A stretch of 42,337 nt of DNA, from positions 1 through 42,337 of the forward strand of contig CALMJH010000078.1 of assembly GCA_937864175.1 (NCBI GenBank), in the 5' to 3' direction. The position numbers and the translations under genes are program-made. The DNA comes from an uncultured Burkholderiales bacterium (GTDB taxonomy: Bacteria > Pseudomonadota > Gammaproteobacteria > Burkholderiales > Burkholderiaceae_A). Positions 15,735 through 23,511 of the stretch are shown one piece after another. Position 1 is the stretch's first letter, and each line of letters begins with the position of its first letter. The notes beneath the pieces were generated by a model. It worked only from the letters and a program-made list of their open reading frames with translations. It ran no database searches and was not told the origin of the DNA.

Positions 15735-16939
15735 AGAAGGCCTAGGGCAGACTCCGCTGCCACGCGGCCTTCATCAGTCGGTACGACCCAGACTTCGACG
15801 GAGCTGTCGGGCGCGTGGATCGCCATCATAGCGTCTCCGTTGGCTCGCGCATTGGATTCGGGGTCGAGTTGGATGCCAAGATAGGTCAGACCCTGGCAGA
15901 CCGCGGCACGCAGGTCGGCATCGTGCTCCCCAATTCCTCCGGTAAAGGCAAGGCAGTCCAGTCCCTGGAGTACGGCGGTGAGTGCGCCCGCCTCTCGACG
16001 AATGCGGTGGCCGTAGAGTGCAATTGCTAACTTCGCCCTTGGGTCGTCGCTGGCCTTTAAGGTTCGCATGTCTGCCGATAGGCCAGACAGGCCCAGCAAG
16101 CCAGATTCCTTGTAGAGCAGCCGAGTAATCTGGTCTGCGGTCTGACCCTGGGCTAGGAGATGCAGCACGACCCCAGGGTCGAGGCTGCCAGACCGGGTCC
16201 CCATGATCAGGCCGTCAAGGGCGGAAAAGCCCATCGTGGTGCCAACACTCTTGCCGTCGAGGGCCGCGCAGAGGCTGGACCCATTGCCCAGGTGCGCCAT
16301 GAGCAGACGCCTGCGGGCCGTGGGGGTTCGCCGGGCCAGCCGACCGCTCACGTAGTCGTAGGAGAGCCCATGAAAACCATACCGCCGGATGCCTTGATCG
16401 TAGAGGGCCAGGGGCAGTCCAAAGTGGGTCTCGAGGCTGTCTTGTGAGGCATGAAAGGCAGTGTCAAAGCAGGCCACCTGTGGAATGTCCTCGAAGGCCT
16501 GCATGAAGGCCTTTGCGCCGGCCAGGTTGTGAGGCTGGTGTAGAGGAGCCAAGGCGTTGAATTGGGCAAGTGCGTCTAGGTGCTCGGGCGTGAGCCGGAT
16601 GGGCTGCTGGTAGGTTCCACCCCCATGCACAATCCGGTGGGCCACAGCAATAAGTTGCCGGCCCTGGAGCAGCTGATGGAGTAGACCCTTGAGATGCAGC
16701 AGGGCGGCCTGCAGGGGTGTCTCCCCTGCATTTGCCTGCAGGCGTATGGTGGATTTTTCTTTGCCTTGCTGAAGGACGAGTCGAGGCTGACCATTGGGTT
16801 CCAGGCCCTCAAAGGTTCCGCTGACATGGGCCTGTTCGGAGTGCCGGTCCGCAGTGACGCCGTAGAGCGCGAACTTAAGGCTTGAGGAGCCGATGTTGAC
16901 TGCAAGGATGTCGGCTTGGTCCGCTGAGGAGGAACTCAT
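15731..16939 (-). CDS. ackA: Acetate kinase
   Basis: 402 residues, ASKHA fold. N-terminal VNIGSSSLKFALYGV, HRIVHGGG, then DTAFHAS, RRYGFHGLSYDYV, LMAHLGNGSSLCA and FTGGIGEHDADLRAAVCQGL near the C-terminus, all classical AckA signatures. It interconverts acetyl phosphate plus ADP and acetate plus ATP. Overlaps the Pta-fusion gene by 4 nt upstream (ATGA at 16936-16939) and the CYTH-CHAD gene by 4 nt downstream, a tightly coupled operon. GAGGAGGAA Shine-Dalgarno. Confidence 0.96.
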   Translation of the reverse strand: MSSSSADQADILAVNIGSSSLKFALYGVTADRHSEQAHVSGTFEGLEPNGQPRLVLQQGKEKSTIRLQANAGETPLQAALLHLKGLLHQLLQGRQLIAVAHRIVHGGGTYQQPIRLTPEHLDALAQFNALAPLHQPHNLAGAKAFMQAFEDIPQVACFDTAFHASQDSLETHFGLPLALYDQGIRRYGFHGLSYDYVSGRLARRTPTARRRLLMAHLGNGSSLCAALDGKSVGTTMGFSALDGLIMGTRSGSLDPGVVLHLLAQGQTADQITRLLYKESGLLGLSGLSADMRTLKASDDPRAKLAIALYGHRIRREAGALTAVLQGLDCLAFTGGIGEHDADLRAAVCQGLTYLGIQLDPESNARANGDAMMAIHAPDSSVEVWVVPTDEGRVAAESALGLL

Positions 16940-18339
16940 GGTCGGCGCTGTCGGTAGTGGTGGGCGACCTTTTTCATCAGCAGGGCTGAGGCCATTCGAG
17001 CGTCGGGTCCATCTGCCCGACTGGTCAGGGCCATCGGGACTCTTGCGCCCAAGACAACGCCACTGCCGCTGGCACCGGCCAGATACTCCAGCTGTTTACT
17101 CAGCATATTGCCGCTCTCGAGGTCTGGGACCATGAGGATGTCGGCCTGGCCTGCGACAAATGAACTGATGTGCTTGATCTCGGCTGCCTTGGCCGAGATG
17201 GCATTGTCAAAGGCCAGGGGACCATCGAGCCGACCGCCGGTAATCTGGCCGCGGTCGGCCATCTTGCAGAGGGCCGCAGCATCCAGCGTCGATGGAATGC
17301 TGGGGTTCACCGTCTCGACAGCCGACAGGATGGCCACGTTGGGCTCATCGAGCCCCAGAATCCGACAGAGGTCGATGGCGTTTTGCACAATGTCCACCTT
17401 GGCCATGAGGTCGGGATGGATGTTAAGAGCCGCATCGGTGATGAAGACGGGCTTGCTGTAGAGCGGCACGTCAAAGCGAAAAACATGGCTCAGCCGTCGC
17501 TTGGTTCTGAGGGCTTTGTTCGTCACAACGGCATGCATCAGCTCATCGGTATGAAGGCTTCCCTTCATTAGGCCCTCGAACTGGCCCTGGGCCGCCAGCT
17601 CGGCGGCCAGTTCTGCTGCCTCGTGGCTGTGGGGAGTGGTTATGCACTCAAACTGAGAAATATCGAGCTGCTCGGCCTCGGCCACCTGATGAATTTTAGA
17701 TTCGGGGCCGATGAGAACTGGAATGATGAGGTTCTGCTCTGCCGCCTCAATGGCCCCACGCAGAGAGCCGCTGTCACAGGGGTGCACGACACCGCATCGG
17801 ATGGGATCTAGGCCCTTGCCCAGGGCCAGCAGGTCGGCCATGCGTGCCACGGGGTCAAAGAGCTGGACGCGGGGGATGGTGGCCAGTGGACGTCGAATCT
17901 TGGTCATGGGGGCCAAGACAGTGGCCTGGCCTTGCAGGATGAGGCCACCTTTTTGATTGGTCACCTTGCAGTCCAGCACGACATGGTGCTTCTCGGCCTC
18001 TTTGCTGGTGACCTGGAGCACAACGTTGACGGTGTCACCAATGTGGACCGGCCGCAGGAACTGCAGGGTCTGGTTGAGGTAGATGGTGCCGGGCCCAGGA
18101 AACCGCGTTCCGAGCAGCGTCGAGATGAGGGAACTGGTCCACATGCCGTGACCAACGATGCCATGCAGAGGGGTCTGGGCGGCGTATTCCGCATCGAGGT
18201 GAGCAGGGTTGGTGTCGCCCGAGACTGCGGCAAAGGCCTCGATGTCATGTTGGTGCAGCGTCCGGGTCAGGGAGGCGGTGTCGCCAATATTGATTTCGTC
18301 AAAGAGGCGGTTTTCGAGGACTTCGGTGTCGAGGTTCAT
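16936..18339 (-). CDS. MaoC-like hydratase / phosphate acetyltransferase fusion
   Basis: 467 residues from the ATG at 18339. A longer frame to 18381 would overlap the fabI end; the 18339 start sits 13 nt after the fabI stop with AGGA upstream. The N-terminal part (about 1-150) is a MaoC hot-dog domain: ETNRLFDEINIGD-like start, FAAVSGDTNPAHLDAEYA, GIVGHGMWTSSLISTLLGTRFPGPGT. The C-terminal part (about 170-467) is a Pta (PTA_PTB) domain with PVLIGPESKIHQVAE and GRLDGPLAFDNAIS. Such fusions are known in Burkholderiales and rhizobia. The Pta part makes acetyl phosphate (or another acyl phosphate) from acyl-CoA; the MaoC part would hydrate an enoyl-CoA. Acyl specificity is not readable. Confidence 0.92.
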   Translation of the reverse strand: MNLDTEVLENRLFDEINIGDTASLTRTLHQHDIEAFAAVSGDTNPAHLDAEYAAQTPLHGIVGHGMWTSSLISTLLGTRFPGPGTIYLNQTLQFLRPVHIGDTVNVVLQVTSKEAEKHHVVLDCKVTNQKGGLILQGQATVLAPMTKIRRPLATIPRVQLFDPVARMADLLALGKGLDPIRCGVVHPCDSGSLRGAIEAAEQNLIIPVLIGPESKIHQVAEAEQLDISQFECITTPHSHEAAELAAELAAQGQFEGLMKGSLHTDELMHAVVTNKALRTKRRLSHVFRFDVPLYSKPVFITDAALNIHPDLMAKVDIVQNAIDLCRILGLDEPNVAILSAVETVNPSIPSTLDAAALCKMADRGQITGGRLDGPLAFDNAISAKAAEIKHISSFVAGQADILMVPDLESGNMLSKQLEYLAGASGSGVVLGARVPMALTSRADGPDARMASALLMKKVAHHYRQRRP

Positions 18340-18352
18340 GGCGTGATGGGTC

Positions 18353-19123
18353 CTAGGCGATAAAGTTGTAACCCGCATCAACGTAGATGGTCTGTCCCGT
18401 CATGCCGGCAGATTCGTTGGCGCAGAGAAAGGCGGTGAGGTTGGCAATTTCCTCCAGGCTCACCAGTCGCTTCAGAGCACTGCGGTCTGTGGCGTCTTGC
18501 ATGAGTTTGTCAAAGGCTGCGATGCCGGAGGCTGCGCGGGTGGGTACCGGGCCTGGAGAGACGGCGTGAACACGAATGTTCTGCCCGCCTAGCTCGTAGG
18601 CGAGGTAGCGAACCATAGATTCCAGGGCTGCCTTCACGGGACCCATCAGGCCATAGTTGGGAACTACCTCATCGGCACCGTGGTAAGTCATGGTCACCAT
18701 GCTGCCGCCGCCCGACATGTGGGGCGCCACCAGCCGTGCCACCTCGGCAAACGAATGGCAGGAGATGGACATGGCGCTAGCGAAGCCCTCTCGGCTGGTG
18801 TCGGTGACTCGTCCGTGGAGCTCGGCCAGGGGGGCCCAGGCCAGTGAGTGGATCACGAAATCTAGTGCCCCGAATCGCTTGACGGCCTCTTGGACAAAGG
18901 CCTCTAGCTCGCCGGGCTTGGTGAGGTCGCAGTTGACCAGCGGAATGCCCAGGGGGTCGGTGACCTGGCTTGCAAAGGGCCTGGCCTTGTCATTGAGGCA
19001 GCTGGCCTGGACGCGGGCGCCTAGCCTGTGGAGTGTCTGGGTCACGGCCGCAGCGATGCTGTGGTCGTTGGCGACACCGAGTACGAGACCGGACTTGCCG
19101 GTGAGGTCGCAGAAGAGGGACAT
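18353..19123 (-). CDS. fabI: Enoyl-ACP reductase, FabI type
   Basis: 256 residues, short-chain dehydrogenase fold. N-terminal cofactor loop GLVLGVANDHSIA, HSLAWAPLAELHGRVTDTS, and the FabI catalytic pattern NYGLMGPVKAALESMVRYLA (Tyr and Lys six apart), then VSPGPVPTRAASGI and the C-terminal YVDAGYNFIA. Reduces enoyl-ACP with NAD(P)H in fatty-acid elongation, the target of triclosan. First gene of the fabI-pta-ackA-CHAD operon, divergent from ppk2. Being in an acetate operon it may be a second FabI copy with a special role; a housekeeping copy could lie elsewhere. Confidence 0.93.
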   Translation of the reverse strand: MSLFCDLTGKSGLVLGVANDHSIAAAVTQTLHRLGARVQASCLNDKARPFASQVTDPLGIPLVNCDLTKPGELEAFVQEAVKRFGALDFVIHSLAWAPLAELHGRVTDTSREGFASAMSISCHSFAEVARLVAPHMSGGGSMVTMTYHGADEVVPNYGLMGPVKAALESMVRYLAYELGGQNIRVHAVSPGPVPTRAASGIAAFDKLMQDATDRSALKRLVSLEEIANLTAFLCANESAGMTGQTIYVDAGYNFIA

Positions 19124-19142
19124 TGGGGGTTCCTTGGGAGGG

Positions 19143-19176
19143 CGGTCACAAAAGTGTCATCATGGGAGTCTAGTCT
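19143..19176 (+). promoter_or_regulatory. Pho-box-type promoter of ppk2
   Basis: CGGTCAC (19143-19149) and GTGTCAT (19154-19160) are each 6/7 to CTGTCAY, spaced 11 bp with AAAA between. A -10 TAGTCT (19171-19176) lies exactly 10 nt after the second unit, the geometry of E. coli PhoB-activated promoters. The start codon is at 19206. Confidence 0.7.
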
Positions 19177-19205
19177 ACGAAATTCTTGTTACTGCCCTGT
19201 GAACC

Positions 19206-20138
19206 ATGTCCTCTGAAGCCCCCCAGAAGAAGTCCATGCAAGCCAGCGCTGATGCTGACCTTCTTGATAGTTACGACGAGGAACTGGAGATGGAGCTCGA
19301 TGACGATCGGCTCGACCAGCTTCTCATGGACGTGCCACCCCAGGGCCCCACGGCCGACGGCAGCATCGACCGCAGACTCTATTTCCGTGAACTCTTTCGG
19401 CTGCAGGGTGAGCTCGTCAAACTCCAAGACTGGGTGGTTCACAACAAGCTGAAGGTAGTCGTGCTCTTTGAGGGTCGTGATGCGGCCGGAAAGGGCGGTG
19501 CCATCAAGCGCATTACGCAGCGCCTCAATCCCCGGGTCTGTCGGGTTGCAGCGCTGCCCGCACCCAGTGAGCGTGAGCGGACGCAATGGTACTTCCAGCG
19601 CTATGTGAGCCACCTGCCGGCCGGCGGGGAGATGGTGCTCTTCGACCGCAGTTGGTACAACCGGGCTGGTGTCGAGCGGGTGATGGGCTTTTGCTCAGAC
19701 GACGATGTTGAAGAATTTTTTCGGACGGTCCCCGAGTTCGAGAAGATGCTGGTTCGGTCCGGCATCATCCTGATCAAGTACTGGTTCTCGATCTCCGATG
19801 AGGAACAGCACGTCCGGTTCACCATGCGCATCAAAGATCCCCTCAAGCAGTGGAAGCTCTCGCCCATGGATTTGGAGTCACGCAAGCGCTGGGAGGCTTA
19901 CACCAAGGCGAAGGAGGCCATGCTTGATCGCTGCCATATTCCAGAGGCTCCCTGGTGGGTTGTCGAGGGCAATGACAAGAAGCGGGCCCGCCTGAATTGT
20001 ATTTCCCACCTGCTGGCCCAGATTCCCTACCAAGAGATCGCCCACCCAGAGGTTGTCTTGCCGGCTCGAGTCCACAACCCGGACTACATCCGTAACCCGG
20101 TACCGGCCTCGATGTACGTACCCAATCTCTATCCCTAA
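19206..20138 (+). CDS. ppk2: Polyphosphate kinase 2 (single-domain, class I)
   Basis: 310 residues. Thymidylate-kinase-like P-loop fold: Walker A EGRDAAGKGG (about 89-98), Walker B VLFDRSWYNRAGVERVMGF (Asp near 147), lid region RMRIKDP-like FTMRIKDPLKQWKLSPMDLESRKRW, C-terminal PWWVVEGNDKKRARLNCISHLL. An N-terminal acidic tail (about 1-50) is predicted disordered. Class I PPK2 uses polyphosphate to phosphorylate nucleoside diphosphates (ADP or GDP to the triphosphate), or the reverse. A Pho-type promoter lies just upstream. Tail-to-tail 4-nt overlap with the ykgJ-like gene. Confidence 0.95.
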   Translation: MSSEAPQKKSMQASADADLLDSYDEELEMELDDDRLDQLLMDVPPQGPTADGSIDRRLYFRELFRLQGELVKLQDWVVHNKLKVVVLFEGRDAAGKGGAIKRITQRLNPRVCRVAALPAPSERERTQWYFQRYVSHLPAGGEMVLFDRSWYNRAGVERVMGFCSDDDVEEFFRTVPEFEKMLVRSGIILIKYWFSISDEEQHVRFTMRIKDPLKQWKLSPMDLESRKRWEAYTKAKEAMLDRCHIPEAPWWVVEGNDKKRARLNCISHLLAQIPYQEIAHPEVVLPARVHNPDYIRNPVPASMYVPNLYP

Positions 20139-20530
20139 GCGCTGGGGATAAAGTCTGGGTCGCCTTGGTGTTTGCGCTCGAACTTCAGAAAGCTGTAGTA
20201 CCCACACTTCTTGCCGTCTGGAAAATCTCTGCAGACGTTAGGTCTTGCAGCGTAGACGGTGCAACGGCGAAGGTCTTGATCAAAGAAGCCACAGGTTGAC
20301 TCGTAGATGTGGTCTTTCTTGTGCTTGAGGATTCGTTCCTTCACCCGGTCTTCGGCCTTGTCTGACTCAAACCGATAGGTGCGGGTATAGCGGCTCTTGA
20401 CCTGATCCAACGACAGACCAAAGTGCTTGGCCAGCCGTTGCAGGTCTGTCTTGGTAACGACAATTCTTGGGTAGCTGCAGCAATACCCTGGGCATTTACC
20501 GCAATCGAAATCAACTTTGGTCTTTGGCAT
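20135..20530 (-). CDS. YkgJ-family cysteine cluster protein
   Basis: 131 residues from the ATG at 20530; a longer frame to 20650 would run into rpiA. Pattern typical of the zinc- or iron-chelating YkgJ (CxxCxxxCC) family: FDCGKCPGYCCSYPRI (Cys10, 13, 17, 18), then STCGFFDQDLRRCTVYAARPNVCRDFPDGKKCGYY. Function unknown; a metal (possibly Fe-S) centre is expected. The family is widespread in proteobacteria. On its strand TACAAT (20542 down to 20537) ends 6 nt before the ATG, so the transcript may be leaderless. Divergent from rpiA with only 23 nt between. Confidence 0.9.
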   Translation of the reverse strand: MPKTKVDFDCGKCPGYCCSYPRIVVTKTDLQRLAKHFGLSLDQVKSRYTRTYRFESDKAEDRVKERILKHKKDHIYESTCGFFDQDLRRCTVYAARPNVCRDFPDGKKCGYYSFLKFERKHQGDPDFIPSA

Positions 20531-20546
20531 GGGCGGATTGTATAGT
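20517..20546 (+). promoter_or_regulatory. Promoter of rpiA, back to back with that of the ykgJ-like gene
   Basis: TTGGTC (20517-20522), 18 nt, TATAGT (20541-20546), then 7 nt to the rpiA ATG at 20554. On the opposite strand TACAAT overlaps it (20537-20542), 6 nt before the ykgJ-like ATG at 20530. Both would give a transcript starting at or next to the start codon. No Shine-Dalgarno is seen on either side. Confidence 0.55.
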
Positions 20547-20553
20547 GTCCGCC

Positions 20554-21228
20554 ATGCAGAAAAACCAACAACAACTAAAAGAAGAGGTTGCCGCGGCTGC
20601 GGTGGCCTCTCTGCCAGATGACCTTCTGATTGGGGTCGGGACAGGCTCAACAGTCGACTGTTTTATCGATGCTCTTGCGTCCAGTGGCAAACGCATTCGG
20701 GCGGCGGTGGCCAGCTCACACCGAAGCGCCGAGCGCATGGTCCGGCATGGCATCCGTGTGGTGGAGCTGAGTAGCCTAGATGAGCCTCTGACCGTCTATG
20801 TTGATGGGGCCGATGAGATTGAGCCGGGTCTGGCCATGATCAAGGGCGGAGGTGCAGCCCTTACCCGCGAGAAGATTGTGGCCAGCGCCTCAGAGGCTTT
20901 TGTCTGCATCGTCGATGAATCCAAGCTGGTGGAGCGGCTTGGACGGTTTCCGTTGCCGATTGAGGTCATCCAGATGGCGATTGGTCCGGTGACCAGGGCT
21001 CTGGTGGCCATGGGCGGTCGGCCGGTGGTTCGAGAAGGGGTCTTGACCGACAATGGTCATCCAATCATCGATGTCCACGGCCTGGAGATGGACGATCCGC
21101 TGGCCTGGGAAGACCGCCTCAATGCGCTGCCTGGGGTTGTGACCAACGGCGTCTTCGCCCGACAGCGCGCAAGTCTGGCGCTGGTGGCCGGTCAGTCTGG
21201 TGTCCGGCAGATCAAGGCCAGTCGCTAG
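20554..21228 (+). CDS. rpiA: Ribose-5-phosphate isomerase A
   Basis: 224 residues from the ATG at 20554; the frame is open further upstream but those codons lie inside the ykgJ-like gene. Visible: IGVGTGSTVDCFIDAL phosphate loop, ASSHRSAERMVRHG, the active-site YVDGADEIEPGLAMIKGGGAALTREKIVA, and CIVDESKLVERLG. Interconverts ribose-5-phosphate and ribulose-5-phosphate in the pentose phosphate pathway. Length is normal for the family (about 219). Followed by a GC-rich stem-loop and then phoU. Confidence 0.96.
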   Translation: MQKNQQQLKEEVAAAAVASLPDDLLIGVGTGSTVDCFIDALASSGKRIRAAVASSHRSAERMVRHGIRVVELSSLDEPLTVYVDGADEIEPGLAMIKGGGAALTREKIVASASEAFVCIVDESKLVERLGRFPLPIEVIQMAIGPVTRALVAMGGRPVVREGVLTDNGHPIIDVHGLEMDDPLAWEDRLNALPGVVTNGVFARQRASLALVAGQSGVRQIKASR

Positions 21229-21252
21229 GCTGGTCGTCAGGCAAGTCGTGGG

Positions 21253-21269
21253 GCCCCGGCCTCCGGGGC
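21253..21269 (+). terminator. GC-rich stem-loop after rpiA
   Basis: GCCCCGG (21253-21259), loop CCT, CCGGGGC (21263-21269). No U-run follows, so it may be a weak or Rho-assisted terminator. Its right arm touches the first Pho-like unit of phoU. Confidence 0.45.
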
Positions 21270-21285
21270 TTCACCAAACTGTCAC
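21268..21285 (+). promoter_or_regulatory. Pho-box-like element upstream of phoU
   Basis: GCTTCAC (21268-21274, 4/7) and CTGTCAC (21279-21285, perfect unit), 11 bp apart. A -10-like TATGCT (21307-21312) lies 21 nt further, that is 10 nt after where a third unit would end, but that third unit (TGGGGGG) is not recognisable. Confidence 0.45.
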
Positions 21286-21351
21286 AAACTGGGGGGCTTT
21301 CGGGGGTATGCTTGAAAATTATTTATCGTCTAACTCAGGAATTCTCTTGCC

Positions 21352-22026
21352 ATGAACAACCACACCGCGCACCAGTTTGATGCTGAACTCGAGGCTGTCC
21401 GGACCAAGATTTTGAAGATGGGCGGCCAGGTCGAAGAGATGATCAAATTTTCGCTGGTTGGATTTGCCTCGGCCAATACGGCTCAACTTAAAGAAGTGCT
21501 CGAAATGGAGCACCGGGTCAACGGGTTTGAACTTGAGGTGGATGACCTCATCAACCACATCATTGCAAAGCGCCAACCCGCCGCCTATGACCTGCGTTTT
21601 TTGGTGGCCTCACTCAAGATGATTCGTGACCTGGAGCGCATTGGTGATGAGTCTGAGAAGATGGCTCGAATGGCCATTCGTTTCTACGAGGCCGGCCCAA
21701 GCTCAGGCCCTCGTATGGACTTCAGTGCCATGTCCACCCACATCACCTCGATGCTGCATCGGGCCCTAGATTCTTATGCTCGCGAGGATGCCAGCGTAAT
21801 CGACGGCATCATCCACGAGGACAAGATTGTCGATGACCACTTCCGGAATTCGATTCGGCTTCTCATCTCGTTTGTGCTTGAAGATGCCCGCACCATCTCG
21901 CGGTCGATCGACATGCTGTTCTACGCCAAGGCCATGGAGCGCATTGGTGATCATGCCAAGAACATGGCGGAGCATGTGGTCTTCATGGTCCGTGGCAGCG
22001 ACGTCCGCCACGCCAAAGTAAGTTAA
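21352..22026 (+). CDS. phoU: Phosphate signalling protein PhoU
   Basis: 224 residues, all-helical, with the two metal-binding repeats DLERIGDESEKMAR (about 100-113) and MERIGDHAKNMAEHVVF near the C-terminus, matching the E/DxxxD metal clusters of PhoU. It links the Pst transporter to PhoR and limits phosphate uptake. Usually downstream of pstB; here it is 11.5 kb away as a single gene with its own Pho-like element and a strong terminator. phoB and phoR, often next to it, are not in the window. Confidence 0.96.
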   Translation: MNNHTAHQFDAELEAVRTKILKMGGQVEEMIKFSLVGFASANTAQLKEVLEMEHRVNGFELEVDDLINHIIAKRQPAAYDLRFLVASLKMIRDLERIGDESEKMARMAIRFYEAGPSSGPRMDFSAMSTHITSMLHRALDSYAREDASVIDGIIHEDKIVDDHFRNSIRLLISFVLEDARTISRSIDMLFYAKAMERIGDHAKNMAEHVVFMVRGSDVRHAKVS

Positions 22027-22034
22027 TGCGTATG

Positions 22035-22064
22035 AAATCACCAGCGCTGACGCGCTGGTGATTT
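22035..22064. terminator. Bidirectional terminator between phoU and yggX
   Basis: Perfect 13-bp inverted repeat: arms 22035-22047 and 22052-22064, loop TGAC, with AAAT/ATTT at the ends so that a short U-run follows on both strands. It includes the stop codon of the minus-strand yggX (22063-22065). Confidence 0.8.
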
Positions 22065-22338
22065 AGCTGGCTGGTGGCGGAACGAAGCCCGAGGCCGTCT
22101 CGGCACCACTGCCGAAGAAATGAGCCTCCATCTGCTGCATCAGGTATTTGCGGGCTCGCTGATCCGACAGATTTAGACGGTATTCGTTGACCAGCATAGT
22201 CTGCTGCTTGAGCCAGTCGGCCCAGGCCTGTTTAGAGACGTTTTCAAACAACCGCCGGCCCAGATCGCCGGGTGCGGGGGCGTAGTCGAGGCCCTCAGCC
22301 TCCTGCTGGAGTTTGATACAAAAGACGGTGCGTGCCAT
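22063..22338 (-). CDS. yggX: Probable Fe(II)-trafficking / oxidative-damage protection protein YggX
   Basis: 91 residues, matching YggX length. Begins [21 protein letters not shown] with the single conserved cysteine (Cys7), followed by [53 protein letters not shown]. In enterobacteria it protects Fe-S clusters from oxidants. Single gene, divergent from the CoA-transferase with only 15 nt between, and no Shine-Dalgarno. Confidence 0.96.
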   Translation of the reverse strand: MARTVFCIKLQQEAEGLDYAPAPGDLGRRLFENVSKQAWADWLKQQTMLVNEYRLNLSDQRARKYLMQQMEAHFFGSGAETASGFVPPPAS

Positions 22339-22353
22339 GGATTAAAGTATGCC

Positions 22354-23511
22354 ATGGCCAATTCATCTTCCTCCGAAACCACGCCCAAACCCCTGCAGGG
22401 TGTGCGGGTCCTTGAGTTCTGTCAGATCGCCGCGGGCCCGTTTGCTGGATTGCTGCTGGCGGACTACGGGGCTGACGTCGTAAAAGTCGAGCCCCCAGAG
22501 GGTGATGCCATGCGTCAGTGGCCCCCTGTCAAGTCTGGCATGAGCGAGAACTTCGCCTCCCTCAACCGGGGCAAGCGGTCTATCAGCCTTAACCTAAAAG
22601 ATCCCCAAGATCTGGCCCGTGCCAGGGACCTGGTCTTACAGGCTGACGTGGTGCTGGAAAACAGCCGACCGGGTGTCATGACCAGACTCGGCCTCGGGCC
22701 AGACTGGGCTCTAACCGCCAAGCCCAGTCTGGTTTACTGCTCGATCTCGGCCTTTGGTCAGACTGGGCCGCGGGGGCAGGAGGGTGGTTTTGACGTCACC
22801 ATTCAGGCGGCCTCAGGCGTGATGAGTGTTACTGGCGAGCCCGATGGTGCGCCGGTGAAGTGTGGTGTCCCCATCTCAGACTTTGCTGCGGGTCTCTATG
22901 CAGCCTTCTCGATTAGCGCGGTCCTGGCCCGGGTCAGGGCAGGTGGTCCCGGGGGGCAGATTGATGTACCCATGTTTGCCACAAGCCTGGCGATTGCGGC
23001 CCTGCAGACCTCTGAATACTTTGGAACGGGCCGTGATCCTCGGCCCCTGGGATCTGCGCATCCTCGAAATGCGCCTTACCGTGCTTTTCGGGCGCAGGAT
23101 GACTACTTCGTGATTGCGGCTGGCAACAACCGGCTCTGGGAGAGCGTCTGTCAGGTGGTGGGCCTGCCAGAACTCCTGGTCGATGACCGATTCACGTCCC
23201 CAAGCCTGCGGGCTGCTAACCAGGCAGTCTTAAAAGAGCTGCTCGAGACCGTCTTTGGTCAGAGGACTGCCGCGGCCTGGGTGCAGGCTTTCCAGCAGGC
23301 CGGGGTTCCATGCTCGCTCATTCAGCGATACAGCCAGGCCCTTGCGGACCCCCAGGCCCAGCATCTTCAGCTGGTTCAGACCCAGGTGCTTCCTGGCCAC
23401 ACGACTCAGACGGTTGGCTGCCCGGTCTGGCTCTCCGGACAGCCAGTGCCGGTTGACACATCGGTGGAGACCCTGGGACAGTCCAATCAGGAGGTGAGTC
23501 CATGGCAATGA
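22354..23511 (+). CDS. CaiB/BaiF-type (class III) CoA-transferase
   Basis: 385 residues. N-terminal GVRVLEFCQIAAGPFAGLLLADYGADVVKVEPPEGDAMR and LNRGKRSISLNLKDP are textbook class III CoA-transferase, followed by VYCSISAFGQTGPRGQEGGFDVTIQAASGVMSVTGEPDG and PRPLGSAHPRNAPYRAF. Moves CoA between a carboxylic acid and an acyl-CoA. The actual acids are not predictable. First of four overlapping genes (CoA-transferase, cupin, enoyl-CoA hydratase-like, fluC). Starts 15 nt from divergent yggX with no Shine-Dalgarno; a TAAAGT (22343-22348) lies 5 nt before the ATG. Confidence 0.94.
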   Translation: MANSSSSETTPKPLQGVRVLEFCQIAAGPFAGLLLADYGADVVKVEPPEGDAMRQWPPVKSGMSENFASLNRGKRSISLNLKDPQDLARARDLVLQADVVLENSRPGVMTRLGLGPDWALTAKPSLVYCSISAFGQTGPRGQEGGFDVTIQAASGVMSVTGEPDGAPVKCGVPISDFAAGLYAAFSISAVLARVRAGGPGGQIDVPMFATSLAIAALQTSEYFGTGRDPRPLGSAHPRNAPYRAFRAQDDYFVIAAGNNRLWESVCQVVGLPELLVDDRFTSPSLRAANQAVLKELLETVFGQRTAAAWVQAFQQAGVPCSLIQRYSQALADPQAQHLQLVQTQVLPGHTTQTVGCPVWLSGQPVPVDTSVETLGQSNQEVSPWQ

